Assembly (NCBI GenBank): GCA_003278045.1
Contig: QCHG01000004.1
Location: 35,413-99,412 of the forward strand
Direction of reading: 5' to 3'
Length of the DNA stretch: 64,000 bases
Origin: Prochlorococcus sp. AG-402-A04
Lineage (GTDB): Bacteria; Cyanobacteriota; Cyanobacteriia; PCC-6307; Cyanobiaceae
This document shows positions 23,856 to 33,274 of the stretch, in pieces. The stretch's first letter is position 1. Each line of letters begins with the position of its first letter. The notes under the pieces are model-generated. The model did not search any database. It was not told the DNA's origin and saw nothing but the letters and a program-made list of their open reading frames with translations. A program made the position numbers and the translations under genes.

Positions 23856-24431
23856 GTGTCACTTATTTCTAGATTAAAGGCAGTTGTCGCAGGGGATGAG
23901 TATCTCGATGATGATTTTGATGAGTTGGATTATCCTTCAGAAGATGAATTAAATGATATTAATAATTTCAAACAAAATCCAAGGAATACAAATGCTCTTG
24001 CAAATGCAAATCCATTCGATTTTATGAATAACAACAGATCATCAAAAGTGGTTGGCATGCCTGGAATTTCAAATTCATCCTCAGAAGTAAGCTTAATGGA
24101 ACCAAGAAGTTTTGATGAGATGCCTCAAGCTATACAAGCATTAAGAGAGAGAAAAACTGTAATTCTTAATTTAACTATGATGGATCCTGATCAAGCTCAA
24201 AGAGCGGTTGATTTTATTGCTGGGGGTACTTATGCAATCGATGGACATCAAGAGAGAGTCGGTGAAAGTATTTTTCTTTTCGCTCCAAGTTGTGTAAATG
24301 TAACTAGTTCTTCCTCAGAAGAAGCTTCTCCCTCTTCTGTGCCTATAGAAAACACACCACAATATAGTTTGGGCAAAAATACTACTCCTGAACCAGCATG
24401 GGGTAATTCTAAATTAAGTGCTTATTCATGA
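23856..24431 (+). CDS. sepF: Cell-division protein SepF
   Basis: SepF supports FtsZ-ring assembly and tethers it to the membrane. The 191-aa product has an N-terminal amphipathic helix ([16 protein letters not shown]), an acidic linker ([17 protein letters not shown]) and the conserved SepF core from about 85 to 145: [60 protein letters not shown] Ser/Pro-rich tail follows. The start GTG 23856 is preceded by AAGAGG. The leader before it holds two small hairpins (23785-23801, 23812-23827) of unknown meaning. proC follows after seven bases. Confidence 0.95.
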   Translation: MSLISRLKAVVAGDEYLDDDFDELDYPSEDELNDINNFKQNPRNTNALANANPFDFMNNNRSSKVVGMPGISNSSSEVSLMEPRSFDEMPQAIQALRERKTVILNLTMMDPDQAQRAVDFIAGGTYAIDGHQERVGESIFLFAPSCVNVTSSSSEEASPSSVPIENTPQYSLGKNTTPEPAWGNSKLSAYS

Positions 24432-24438
24432 TTAATCT

Positions 24439-25251
24439 GTGACTGATAAAATTGCGATTATTGGTTTTGGAAATATTGCAAATGCTATAATAACTCCTCT
24501 TTTAGATAACAAATTAATTCAGCCAGATAATATTTTTTGTGTTGTAAATTCAGAAAAAAGTTTAGAAAACATAAAAAAAAATTATAAATATAATATAAAC
24601 GTTTATAAATCAGGTTCTAAAGAGTCAAAAATAATTTGGGATTGTCAATACAAACTTCTTTCGATAAAGCCCCAACAATTTAATGATATAAATGAGGCCC
24701 ATCATATAAAAAACAAGGACAATTTAATAGTTTCAATTCTTGCGGGAGTTTCAATAAATAGACTTACTCAAAAGTTTCCTAATCATAAATGTGTGAGGGT
24801 GGTTACAAATATTCCAATAACTATTGGAAAAGGTTTAACAGGAATTTCTTGGGGAGAAGAAATTACAGAAGATCAGAAACAATTTACAAAAAAATTATTT
24901 GAAAATACCAGTAAGATTTATGAATTTACTGAAGATTACCTTGATATATTTTTAGCTTTAACTTCATCAGGCCCTGCAATTATTGCTTTAATTATAGAAG
25001 CATTAAGTGATGGAGGGTTAAGCGGGGGATTACCAAAAATAATTTCAGAGGAACTTGTTATGGAAATGATACTAGGGACTATTTCCCTAATAAAAGAAAA
25101 TAAACTTACTACTTCTGAGCTTAAAAATTTAGTAACCTCTCCAGGGGGAACAACTATTTCTGCTTTAAGGGTTTTAGAAAAAAAGAGTGTAAGGTCAGCA
25201 TTAATTGAATCAATAATTTCAGCTAGTAATCGAAGTAAAGAGTTTCGTTAG
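24439..25251 (+). CDS. proC: Pyrroline-5-carboxylate reductase
   Basis: ProC catalyses the final step of proline synthesis, NAD(P)H-dependent reduction of pyrroline-5-carboxylate. The 270-aa enzyme has an N-terminal Rossmann motif (IIGFGNIANAII), KPQQF (the conserved KP-Q line), SILAGVSINRL, the RVVTNIPITIGKG substrate region, and the dimer domain motif TSSGPAIIALIIEALSDGG, ending in LVTSPGGTTISALRVLE. The start is GTG 24439. Its 3' end overlaps the convergent glycosyltransferase gene by four bases. Confidence 0.95.
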   Translation: MTDKIAIIGFGNIANAIITPLLDNKLIQPDNIFCVVNSEKSLENIKKNYKYNINVYKSGSKESKIIWDCQYKLLSIKPQQFNDINEAHHIKNKDNLIVSILAGVSINRLTQKFPNHKCVRVVTNIPITIGKGLTGISWGEEITEDQKQFTKKLFENTSKIYEFTEDYLDIFLALTSSGPAIIALIIEALSDGGLSGGLPKIISEELVMEMILGTISLIKENKLTTSELKNLVTSPGGTTISALRVLEKKSVRSALIESIISASNRSKEFR

Positions 25252-26414
25252 GTTTTTAAATTATCTTTTAAGTTCAAATAAACTTTTTCAAGTGAATTTA
25301 TATTTTTAGTAATTGTGTATCTCTCAAGTATACGTTCTCTAGCTTTTTCTCCAAGATCTTTTGTAAATGAAGGGTGTTCTACAAGAATTGGGATTATAGT
25401 TTTTAATTGTGCAGCCACATTATCAGTTGAAATTACTATCCCTGCTCCGTTATCTAAAACATCACCATCAGCTCCTGCATCTGTAGCTACACAGGCAGTA
25501 CCAGCAGACATTGCTTCTAAAAGCGATAATGATAAACCTTCTACTAAGCTTGGTAAGAAAAATACTTCTGCTATTTGCATTATTGCTACCCTTGTTTCTA
25601 AATCTAATTCGGCACCCCACCAAATTAATTTCTCATTACCAAGGCTAGAAAAACTATTTTCAAGTGTTGGCTTCATTGGTCCATCTCCAACAATAACTAA
25701 TTTACAATTTTGAGTTTTTGTTTGGCGCCAAGAACGTAAAAGTGCCTCAATATTTTTTTCATTGGCAATCCTACCCATATATAAAAAGATTCTTTCATTT
25801 CCAAGTTTGTTTTTCACTTGATCATATTTTTTACTTTTTTTGCAAAAAGGTCTCCAAATATTTTCATCAACGCCGTTTGGAATAATTATTTGTTTTTCTT
25901 TAGGTACTCCTAATTTCTCAAGAACATTTTTTTGAGGTTCAGAAAAAATAATTATTTTATCGAACTTTGCTAAAGAGGGAGCATAAAGCTGATATGTTAA
26001 TTGTTGAGTGCTCGCAGTTAGATTTCTATTTTTTGCATCAAATGGTGGATGAAATGTTCCTATAAGAGGAACATTAATTTCATTACAAAGCTCTGGAAGT
26101 CTAAAGTCTAAAGGAGATAAAGTGAGGCTTGCATGTACTATGTCAGGTTTTAATCTTTCTAATGATAGCCTTAGCTCTTTTTCTGCCCTTGGGGAGGGTA
26201 TTGTATAAACTTGAGATTTAATTAAATATGGGAGACTTACATCAGGATCATTTGCAAGAAATAATGGGTTTGATAGATTTGAACTAGAGGGATTGTCGAA
26301 ATGAATAAAACTAATTTTATGCCCTCTCGCCTTTAATTCCTTAGTAGTTGAATTACCGTAAGTTACATTTCCACAAAAAGGAGATTTTTTCCCCAACCAG
26401 GCAACATGAACCAC
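25248..26414 (-). CDS. dgdA: Family 4 glycosyltransferase, probable cyanobacterial digalactosyldiacylglycerol synthase (DgdA-like)
   Basis: This is a GT-B-fold glycosyltransferase of 388 aa. The N-terminal acceptor domain begins HVAWLGKKSPFCGNVTYGNS; the donor domain has IIPNGVDENIWRP, YMGRIANEKNIEALL, VGDGPMKPTLE and the GT4 E-x7-E motif in LVEGLSLSLLEAMSAG. The KK-x-PFCGNVTYG opening is what I recall for cyanobacterial DgdA, which adds the second galactose to MGDG in thylakoid membranes. Other sugar or lipid GT4 enzymes share most motifs, so the substrate is inferred. It probably acts at the membrane surface as a peripheral protein. It converges on proC with a four-base overlap. Confidence 0.7.
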   Translation of the reverse strand: MVHVAWLGKKSPFCGNVTYGNSTTKELKARGHKISFIHFDNPSSSNLSNPLFLANDPDVSLPYLIKSQVYTIPSPRAEKELRLSLERLKPDIVHASLTLSPLDFRLPELCNEINVPLIGTFHPPFDAKNRNLTASTQQLTYQLYAPSLAKFDKIIIFSEPQKNVLEKLGVPKEKQIIIPNGVDENIWRPFCKKSKKYDQVKNKLGNERIFLYMGRIANEKNIEALLRSWRQTKTQNCKLVIVGDGPMKPTLENSFSSLGNEKLIWWGAELDLETRVAIMQIAEVFFLPSLVEGLSLSLLEAMSAGTACVATDAGADGDVLDNGAGIVISTDNVAAQLKTIIPILVEHPSFTKDLGEKARERILERYTITKNINSLEKVYLNLKDNLKT

Positions 26415-26499
26415 ATTAATTGAATTAACTATTTATTAAGTTAACAGGCAAAGACGCCATGATCATATTTTTTAAATTTTTTAATGCTTCATGAAAATG

Positions 26500-27285
26500 C
26501 TAACTATATATTTCTCTCAACATTTTTAGTGAAGATAGATCCTTCTCTAATTGAGTAGAGATCCATGTCTCAATAATGAATAATATTTTAAGCCAGACTT
26601 TTTTGGGACCCAACAACTCTCCATTAGATTTTATTGGTAATTCTGGGAAAAGAAGTCTCTGTAGTAGAGCAACTTCAGATGCATTTATTTTTAGATTACT
26701 TTGAGGATCTTCTATGGATGAAAACCCTTCACTTGGCAAATAATAACAACTCCATTCCCAATTTCCTAAAGGTGGAATAATAGGTTCTCCAGTTTTACAA
26801 CAATGATGAATTGGTAAATTAATACCCCCGATGGCTAATAGATGGATTAAAGATTGAATACTCATTGAGAGCATTTTAATATCTTCTTCTTTAGATTCTT
26901 CATACAAATAAATCCTATCAAGATGTGCAAGAACACAAGTTAAATAGTTTTGTTGCTTATCATTATTACCTACTAATAAAAAAGTTAATTCAGTTATTGC
27001 TTGTGCGGCTGCAAGACATTCAATATTTTTCCCTAGACCAGAATAGCTTTTTAATATTTTAATTTGACGTACAGATTTAAGATTTCTTTTCCCAAAAATT
27101 TGCAGACTTAAATATGTTAATGGAGTAGCTGCGGCAAGACTACTTTTAGGACGTCTAGCACCAGGTACCGCTAATCGAACAATCCCCTGCTCATCAGTAA
27201 GAATAGTTATTAATCTATCATTCTCGCCTAATGGAGAAGCTTTAATACAGAGACCCTCTAGTCTGCACTCACCAGAACCAGACAT
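26500..27285 (-). CDS. recO: DNA repair protein RecO
   Basis: RecO works with RecF and RecR to load RecA on SSB-coated DNA. The 261-aa protein has the N-terminal OB-fold (EGLCIKASPLGENDRLITILTD, GIVRLAVPGARRPKSSL), then a helical domain. The zinc-binding region is reduced to Cys-Cys near 162 plus a downstream WEWSCYYLPSEGF. The length and order fit cyanobacterial RecO. Its start codon directly follows the stop of the deoC-like gene on the minus strand, so both are in one transcription unit with hpf upstream. Confidence 0.9.
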   Translation of the reverse strand: MSGSGECRLEGLCIKASPLGENDRLITILTDEQGIVRLAVPGARRPKSSLAAATPLTYLSLQIFGKRNLKSVRQIKILKSYSGLGKNIECLAAAQAITELTFLLVGNNDKQQNYLTCVLAHLDRIYLYEESKEEDIKMLSMSIQSLIHLLAIGGINLPIHHCCKTGEPIIPPLGNWEWSCYYLPSEGFSSIEDPQSNLKINASEVALLQRLLFPELPIKSNGELLGPKKVWLKILFIIETWISTQLEKDLSSLKMLREIYS

Positions 27286-27942
27286 TTAAAAATTTACTTC
27301 TTGGAAAATCTCACAAAAATTAGAAGTTCCAACGCAACTAATTCCATTATCAAACAAATCAATAACTTGTGTCAGTTTTTTTATACCACCTACAACTTTT
27401 ATTTGATTTTGAGAGCCTGTTATTTTTAGTAATTCGGGGACATCATTAGATGTAAGAGGAGATCCAAACCCGTCCCCGAATTGAAAATTTTTTATTCCTA
27501 ATTCCAAACATATTTCTATCGCATTAATAAAAACTTCTTCTTGTAGTTTTGATTTATTTATGATTATTGAAACTGGTAATCCAGATAATTTAACTTGCTC
27601 AATTTCTGCGGCGAAAGTTTCTAAATTTCTTTTGGATAAATTGATAAAGTTTGGGATATATTCAATTCCTTTTGCACCCTTATCTTTTGCAAAACAAACT
27701 AATTCTTCAATAAATGAAACTGGTAAATCTGCTAAAGGATAAGAAATAAGTGCGTTTATATCTGCACTGTAATTACCCAAACAGTTTTTAAGATCAGTTA
27801 AATAATTTAGTGAAGTAGAAATATTTTTGATATTGTATTTTCTTATTAAATCGCAATTCACACAGAAATCTTCCCATGATAAATAGGGGTTAATAATAAT
27901 CGCATGAATTTTCTCGTTTAATTCATATTCAATATTGGGCAT
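27286..27942 (-). CDS. DeoC-like deoxyribose-phosphate aldolase family protein, catalytic residues altered
   Basis: The 218-aa protein aligns along its whole length with DERA TIM-barrel aldolases (LISYPLADLP for the V-x-GFPLG line, GDGFGSPLTSNDV for T-G-FG-x-GGAT, IKVVGGIKKL for VKASGGIR). In DERA the Schiff-base lysine lies in FVK-TSTGFG; here the aligned stretch is NFQFGDGFG and the position appears to be Gln154. The conserved aspartate in EID-x-V also appears as Glu (about 94). The second lysine (Lys182) remains. Aldolase activity is therefore doubtful and a repurposed function is possible. It lies between recO (adjacent) and hpf (7-base gap). Confidence 0.8.
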   Translation of the reverse strand: MPNIEYELNEKIHAIIINPYLSWEDFCVNCDLIRKYNIKNISTSLNYLTDLKNCLGNYSADINALISYPLADLPVSFIEELVCFAKDKGAKGIEYIPNFINLSKRNLETFAAEIEQVKLSGLPVSIIINKSKLQEEVFINAIEICLELGIKNFQFGDGFGSPLTSNDVPELLKITGSQNQIKVVGGIKKLTQVIDLFDNGISCVGTSNFCEIFQEVNF

Positions 27943-27949
27943 TTAAAAC

Positions 27950-28534
27950 TTATTTAGATTGAATCAATCCATAACCTCCATGATTCCTTTTATATATAAC
28001 TTGAAGTTCATTATTTTTCTTGTTTCGAAAAACATAAAAATCATGATCAATTAGATCTAATTGTTTTCTTGCTTCGTCTGATGAAATTGGAGTCATTTCA
28101 AAGTATTTATTTTTTATAGATGGCTCAGGCAGACTTGCTTCAGTTCCTTCTTTAAAAAAAGCTTTATCTAAAAAATTTGATTCCATACTTTCAATTGGTA
28201 AAGAATCTTTATTTTTAAATTGTTTATTATGAATTGTTTTATTGTTTCTTTCTTTGTATTTGCGTAATTTTCTACAAAGTTTATTTGAAACTAAATCAAT
28301 GCTTGAGTATAGATTTTCAGTTTTTTCTTCAGCTCTAATTACGGTACCATTTGCAAAAATAGTAACTTCTGCAGTTTGGAACGAGACTCTTGGATTCTTT
28401 TCAATTGAAAGGTGTATGTCAGCTTCTTTAACGATATCCTTATAGTGATGTGTTGCTTTTTCTATCTTTGCCTCAGTATATTCTTTTAATGCTCCAGTGA
28501 GCTCAAGATTCTTTCCATGGATTAAAATTTTCAT
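27950..28534 (-). CDS. hpf: Ribosome hibernation promoting factor, long form (LrtA)
   Basis: Long HPF proteins dimerise 70S ribosomes into inactive 100S particles in stress or darkness; the cyanobacterial version is the light-repressed LrtA. The 194-aa product has the N-terminal HPF domain (MKILIHGKNLELTGALKEYT, ISLSIEKNPR-like line, VTIFANGTVIRAEE, ERNN), a variable linker of about 30 residues, and the C-terminal dimerisation domain FEMTPISSDEARKQLDLIDH ending NNELQVIYKRNHGGYGLIQ. It is divergent from lipB with a 44-base gap, so promoters are compressed there. Confidence 0.93.
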   Translation of the reverse strand: MKILIHGKNLELTGALKEYTEAKIEKATHHYKDIVKEADIHLSIEKNPRVSFQTAEVTIFANGTVIRAEEKTENLYSSIDLVSNKLCRKLRKYKERNNKTIHNKQFKNKDSLPIESMESNFLDKAFFKEGTEASLPEPSIKNKYFEMTPISSDEARKQLDLIDHDFYVFRNKKNNELQVIYKRNHGGYGLIQSK

Positions 28535-28578
28535 AACAAATCTAAAAATATTTACTTACTTTCTAAATCTACTTAAAT

Positions 28579-29229
28579 ATGGATAATAGAACAGCAATAA
28601 TTAAACAACCTGATAATATTTCTTCTTTTAATGATGTTTATAAATTACAAAAAGAATATCAGGAGGCATTGATTTTAGATAATTCTAACCCTGATTTTAT
28701 TTGGATAGGGGAGCATCAACTCTGTTATACATTGGGGAGAGGATCTAATTACGATAATTTATTATTTTCTTTAAATGATGCTAAATATGATGTTTTTAAG
28801 ATTGATAGAGGTGGTGAGGTAACTTGTCATATGCCAGGACAATTAGTAACGTATTTGGTTTTAGATTTGAAAAATTTTAATAAAGATTTAAATTGGTACT
28901 TAAGAAAAATTGAAGAAATTATTATAAAAATCCTTGGTGCTTTTAATATAGATTGTCACTCTAGAAAAGGGTTTACTGGTGTTTGGATAGGAAATAAGAA
29001 AATCGCATCAATTGGAATTGGTTGTAAAAGATGGATTACGATAAATGGATTTTCAATCAATATTGACTGCGAATTAGAAAACTTTAATAAGATTGTTCCT
29101 TGCGGAATAGAAAATTGTCTTATGGCAAATATGATTGATTACAACAAAAATTTAAATATTCAAGAAGTCAAGAGAATTGTTAAAAAAACCATCGAGGAAG
29201 AATTTAATTTTGATTTTATATCAAAATAG
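28579..29229 (+). CDS. lipB: Octanoyl-(acyl-carrier-protein)-protein N-octanoyltransferase
   Basis: LipB moves octanoate from ACP to lipoyl domains, the first step of protein lipoylation. The 216-aa enzyme has the [13 protein letters not shown] motif (78-90), the catalytic lysine Lys141 in KKIASIG and catalytic Cys175 in VPCGIENC. The length is normal. It may supply the lipoyl domain of the pdhC-encoded E2 about 2.7 kb downstream. An acyl-activating enzyme follows after 27 bases, so the two genes could be cotranscribed and share fatty-acid metabolism. Confidence 0.93.
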   Translation: MDNRTAIIKQPDNISSFNDVYKLQKEYQEALILDNSNPDFIWIGEHQLCYTLGRGSNYDNLLFSLNDAKYDVFKIDRGGEVTCHMPGQLVTYLVLDLKNFNKDLNWYLRKIEEIIIKILGAFNIDCHSRKGFTGVWIGNKKIASIGIGCKRWITINGFSINIDCELENFNKIVPCGIENCLMANMIDYNKNLNIQEVKRIVKKTIEEEFNFDFISK

Positions 29230-29256
29230 AAATTAAAATTTCAAAATCAATTTAAT

Positions 29257-31200
29257 ATGGGTGATTTAGCGTATTGGCCTGCAGCCAAACCTCTTTCTAA
29301 AAAAAATACATTTGCCAAAAATAGAGATTTTATTAAGAACCTTGATCACATAGATCAAATTTGGGAAAAATTAAAATTTAAATGCGGTGATACTTTAGCT
29401 ATTTGCGATTTAAGAGGGAAATACAAAGAAAAATTTTCTTATTCTGAGCTGGCTGATTTAATAACAAAAGTCTCTTCTTCTTTCGAAAATTATGGTTTAA
29501 AAAAGGGGGATGTAGTTACTGTAATATCTGAAAATTCTCCAAGATGGCTAGCAGTGGATCAAGGCTTAATGCGTTTAGGAGCTATAAATGCAGTGAGAGG
29601 TATTAATTCTCCTTCAGTAGAATTAGACTACATTATTGGGCACTCTAATTCAGTAGGACTGATAGTTCAATCTAAGGAAATTTGGCTAAAGTTAAACAAC
29701 AAAGAAGAATTAAAAAAAAGACTGAAATTTATAATCAATTTAGAAGATGAACAATTTGAAAGTTTAATAAGTTGGAGTACATTCATAAGTTCAGTAGAAA
29801 AAGAAAATTCACAAAATAATAATCTTGAAAAATTTAATCCAGAAATTGATGACGTCGCTACCATTCTTTACACTTCTGGGACGACCGGAAAACCTAAAGG
29901 TGTGCCTTTGACTCATGCAAATTTTTTACATCAAATAATCAATTTAGCCTATATCGCTGATCCAGAGCCAGGTACCTCTGTATTAAGCGTTTTGCCTATC
30001 TGGCATTCTTATGAGAGAAGTGCTGAATACTTCTTTTTTTCATGCGGTTGTTCTCAATACTATACAATTCCAAAATTTCTTAAAGATGATATTACACAAA
30101 TAAAACCTGTTGTCATGGCCACTGTACCGAGACTATGGGAAGCAATACATGATGGTTTTTTTCAGGCTTTGAAAAAAATGCCTTCCAAAAAGCAAAAACT
30201 TATTAAGTTTTTGATAAGTAATAGTTCGGTTTTTAAAAGAAGTCTTAGAAAGATAAGAAATATAGATATAAATCAAATAACTTTCAAATCAAAAATCCCC
30301 TTACTGGGTTCTGTTATTAGCCGATACCCTTTACATAAATTGTCTACTATTTTTTTATGGCCGAATATTCTTAGACAACTATGCGGAGAAAAACTGAAAT
30401 TTCCTATTAATGGTGGAGGTGCATTGCCAGAACATGTAGATCTTTTTTTTGAATCTTTAGGTGTAGATGTTTTGGTGGGATATGGACTCACAGAAACTAG
30501 TCCAGTATTAACTTGTAGGAGAAGAGAATTAAATGTTAGAGGATCATCTGGGCAGCCTCTTTCATTTACTGAAATCAAAATAGTGAATGATGATAAAAAA
30601 AAGATTCTTAAGTTCAGAGAAATCGGGAAAATTCTTGTTAGGGGGCCGCAAGTAATGAAAGGTTATCTTAATAATGAAATAGCTACAAATGATGTTTTAT
30701 CCAAGGATGGTTGGTTTGATACTGGTGATTTAGGTTTTCTAATACCAAATGGTTCTCTCTTTATAACCGGAAGAGCCAAGGATACAATAGTGCTATCAAG
30801 TGGTGAAAATATAGAACCGAATCCCCTGGAGACTGAAATTCTTAGTTCAGAATTTATTAATCAGATTCAATTAGTAGGACAAGATAAGAAATGTTTAACA
30901 GCTCTCGTAGTTCCTAATGTCGAATTGGTTAAAAGCAAGTTTTTGGAAGAAGACCTTTCAAAATTAAACCTGAATAAGAAAATTGGTACATTTTTCAAAT
31001 CACAAATTAATAATTTGCTTAAAAGTCGATTAGGAGCAAGATCAGAAGAACAAATATTAGATTGTTATTTTGTTGATGCCTTTACTCTAGAAAATGGGTT
31101 ATTAACACAAACTCTTAAACAAAAAAGAAAAGAAATAGAAAAAAAGTATTCATTACAAATAGAAAATATGTATGAAAACAAATTTAGTAAGAAAATTTGA
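29257..31200 (+). CDS. aas: Long-chain acyl-CoA / acyl-ACP synthetase
   Basis: This AMP-forming ligase activates free fatty acids; in cyanobacteria the single enzyme recycles fatty acids onto ACP. The 647-aa protein has the P-loop-like AMP motif YTSGTTGKPKGVP (about 206), the HSYERSAEYFFF region, the GYGLTETSP adenylation motif, GWFDTGDLG and a TGRAKDTIVLSSGENIEP motif. The length agrees with acyl-ACP synthetases. It is adjacent to lipB. Whether ACP or CoA is the acceptor cannot be read from sequence, but the cyanobacterial context favours ACP. Confidence 0.9.
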   Translation: MGDLAYWPAAKPLSKKNTFAKNRDFIKNLDHIDQIWEKLKFKCGDTLAICDLRGKYKEKFSYSELADLITKVSSSFENYGLKKGDVVTVISENSPRWLAVDQGLMRLGAINAVRGINSPSVELDYIIGHSNSVGLIVQSKEIWLKLNNKEELKKRLKFIINLEDEQFESLISWSTFISSVEKENSQNNNLEKFNPEIDDVATILYTSGTTGKPKGVPLTHANFLHQIINLAYIADPEPGTSVLSVLPIWHSYERSAEYFFFSCGCSQYYTIPKFLKDDITQIKPVVMATVPRLWEAIHDGFFQALKKMPSKKQKLIKFLISNSSVFKRSLRKIRNIDINQITFKSKIPLLGSVISRYPLHKLSTIFLWPNILRQLCGEKLKFPINGGGALPEHVDLFFESLGVDVLVGYGLTETSPVLTCRRRELNVRGSSGQPLSFTEIKIVNDDKKKILKFREIGKILVRGPQVMKGYLNNEIATNDVLSKDGWFDTGDLGFLIPNGSLFITGRAKDTIVLSSGENIEPNPLETEILSSEFINQIQLVGQDKKCLTALVVPNVELVKSKFLEEDLSKLNLNKKIGTFFKSQINNLLKSRLGARSEEQILDCYFVDAFTLENGLLTQTLKQKRKEIEKKYSLQIENMYENKFSKKI

Positions 31201-31238
31201 TTTGTTCTATCTATATTGAAAAGGCAATTTAATTTTTT

Positions 31239-31682
31239 ATGGAAACAAAAAACTCAATATCTATAAAGCGCTCAATAGCTATTAAAGCTGTAGTTACACC
31301 AACTTGGAAGGAAGATGCTGAAAAAGAATTAAGTAAAGCAATTTCAAACATTGATCAGCAATTATCGCAACTGGAGCAAGAGGGGCAGCAAATAGTAAAT
31401 AATATTAGATCCCAATCGGTTAATCCCCTAGATCCAAGAGTTCAAGAACAGGTTAGTCAGGTGCAACAACAAGTCGCAGCAAAACGAAATGAAATTGAAG
31501 AACAAAAAAGAAATCTTCTTCAACAACAGAGTCAAGTTCGCGAATTAAAAATGGACGAAATTGTTGATCAAGGGCAAGTGGATAGTTTCTGTGATGTCAC
31601 TGTGGGAGACAATCTAATTGAAAAAATGCAAGTATCGATTACGGTTAAAGATGGAGTTATTCAATCTATAGATAATAATTAA
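31239..31682 (+). CDS. YlqD-family protein
   Basis: The 147-aa product has an N-terminal beta-strand (SISIKRSIAIKAVVTPTWKE), a long coiled coil (about 28-105, rich in Gln/Glu: SKAISNIDQQLSQLEQEGQQ, QVQQQVAAKRNEIEEQKRN) and a C-terminal beta part (VDSFCDVTVGDNL; then VSITVKDGVIQSID). This organisation matches YlqD, a conserved cytoplasmic family of unknown function. It is 38 bases after the acyl-ACP synthetase and probably cotranscribed. The 218-base spacer after it carries a likely promoter for pdhC. Confidence 0.82.
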   Translation: METKNSISIKRSIAIKAVVTPTWKEDAEKELSKAISNIDQQLSQLEQEGQQIVNNIRSQSVNPLDPRVQEQVSQVQQQVAAKRNEIEEQKRNLLQQQSQVRELKMDEIVDQGQVDSFCDVTVGDNLIEKMQVSITVKDGVIQSIDNN

Positions 31683-31805
31683 AGAGAAGATTTAGTATTT
31701 TTGATAAATATAAGTAAATCTTAATTTCGAAAAGTTTTAAATTCTAATCGATCTAAATTATTACTTTCTTAAGTTTTAAGAGTTCCCACTGTGAACATGA
31801 TTTCG

Positions 31806-31811
31806 TATAAT
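31806..31811 (+). promoter_or_regulatory. Possible -10 element for pdhC
   Basis: A perfect TATAAT at 31806-31811 lies 90 bases upstream of the pdhC start. No good TTGACA is spaced in front of it, which is common in picocyanobacteria. The leader downstream contains short dyads (GGTT-CTT-AACC). A dyad-like GTTCCCACTGTGAAC (about 31782-31796) overlaps the expected -35 region and might be an operator; no regulator can be named. Confidence 0.35.
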
Positions 31812-31900
31812 TAAAACAAGAGTTTAAAGGGTTCTTAACCATAAAAACTTTAGGAAGTTTGGTAGAAATCCCTTGAAACTTATGCAATAACAATTTTCTT

Positions 31901-33268
31901 ATGTCTCACGAAATATTCATGCCTGCCTTGAGTTCTACTATGACAGAGGGCAAGATTGTGGAATGGTTGAAAAATCCAGGAGATAAAGTTGAAAGAGGTG
32001 AATCTGTCTTGGTTGTTGAATCTGACAAGGCAGATATGGATGTTGAATCTTTTCAAGATGGATATCTTGCAGCTGTTTTAATGCCCGCTGGCAGTACTGC
32101 ACCAGTGGGAGAGACTATCGGTCTTATTGTAGAAAATGAGGATGAGATAGCTTCTGTTCAAGAACAAAATAAAGGAAAACAACCCGAAGTTTCTAGTTCG
32201 GATCAACTTGAATTGGTAAGCAATAAAACGGAAGAAAAACCTGAAGTTCAAAGTGAAATTGTTGAAAAAAAAGAAAAAGAAGTTGTATTAATGAGTGAAA
32301 AGGCAGCCCCATCTTTCAGTAGCGATCAAATAAATGCTGCTACGAGTAATGTTTCTTCGAGGGTGATTGCATCTCCAAGAGCTAAAAAACTTGCCTCTCA
32401 AATGGGTGTTGATTTAGCAAAGGTTCATGGATCCGGACCTCACGGAAGGATTCAAGCCGATGATATTTTAAAAGCTAATGGCCAACCAGTCTCTATACCA
32501 TGGATAGGTGAAGGTGGTTCGCCTGCAAGTGTACCTGGTGCAAATTTGGGAGTTGAAAGTAAACCAGAAACTTCAGGAAATAGTTTTGGTAATCCCGGAG
32601 AAACAGTTCAATTTAATACTCTTCAAAAAGCGGTAAATAAAAATATGGAATCTAGTTTAGATGTGCCATGTTTTAGGGTGGGTTATTCCATTAACACAGG
32701 TAAATTAGATAATTTCTACAAAAAAGTAAAACAGAACGGAGTTACTATGACTGCTTTACTAGTAAAGGCAGTTGCAAAGACACTAAAGAAACATCCTCAA
32801 GTTAACTCAAGTTTTTCAGAAAATGGAATTTCTTATCCAGAAAATATAAATATTGCTGTTGCTGTTGCGATGGAAGATGGTGGACTAATAACTCCAGTTT
32901 TAAAAGAACCATGCAATACTGATTTATTTGAATTGTCTAGGGAATGGAAAGATCTCGTAAAAAGATCAAGATCAAAACAATTAGAACCTGATGAATACTC
33001 AACAGGAACCTTCACTTTATCTAACCTTGGGATGTTTGGCGTTGATAGATTTGACGCAATTCTTCCTCCAGGTACCGGTGCTATTTTAGCCATAGCATCA
33101 TCGAAACCAACCGTTGTTGCTAATAGTGATGGTTCAATATCTGTTAAAAAAATAATGCAAGTAAATCTAACAGCTGATCATAGAGTGATCTACGGAGCTG
33201 ATGGAGCTTCATTCTTAAAAGACTTGGCTTCCCTAATTGAAGATGAGCCAGAGACTCTTGTCTCCTAA
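31901..33268 (+). CDS. pdhC: Pyruvate dehydrogenase E2, dihydrolipoamide acetyltransferase
   Basis: This enzyme transfers acetyl groups to CoA in the pyruvate dehydrogenase complex. The 455-aa protein has one lipoyl domain (2-80) with the lipoylated Lys43 in ESDKADMDVES, a Glu/Gln-rich linker, a peripheral subunit-binding domain near 157-192 (SPRAKKLASQMGVDL, GSGPHGRIQADDIL), a Pro/Gly linker and the C-terminal acyltransferase domain. The catalytic His427 lies in TADHRVIYGADGASFL. A single lipoyl domain is typical of plastid and cyanobacterial E2. E1 and E3 genes are elsewhere. queA starts six bases after its stop. Confidence 0.95.
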   Translation: MSHEIFMPALSSTMTEGKIVEWLKNPGDKVERGESVLVVESDKADMDVESFQDGYLAAVLMPAGSTAPVGETIGLIVENEDEIASVQEQNKGKQPEVSSSDQLELVSNKTEEKPEVQSEIVEKKEKEVVLMSEKAAPSFSSDQINAATSNVSSRVIASPRAKKLASQMGVDLAKVHGSGPHGRIQADDILKANGQPVSIPWIGEGGSPASVPGANLGVESKPETSGNSFGNPGETVQFNTLQKAVNKNMESSLDVPCFRVGYSINTGKLDNFYKKVKQNGVTMTALLVKAVAKTLKKHPQVNSSFSENGISYPENINIAVAVAMEDGGLITPVLKEPCNTDLFELSREWKDLVKRSRSKQLEPDEYSTGTFTLSNLGMFGVDRFDAILPPGTGAILAIASSKPTVVANSDGSISVKKIMQVNLTADHRVIYGADGASFLKDLASLIEDEPETLVS

Positions 33269-33274
33269 ATTTAA

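Noticed and set aside
32833..33093. Antisense ORF inside pdhC and similar long opposite-strand ORFs (e.g. in der, aas, metB, queA)
   Set aside because: Their translations are low-complexity shadows of strongly coding genes, without starts preceded by ribosome-binding sites and without recognisable motifs.
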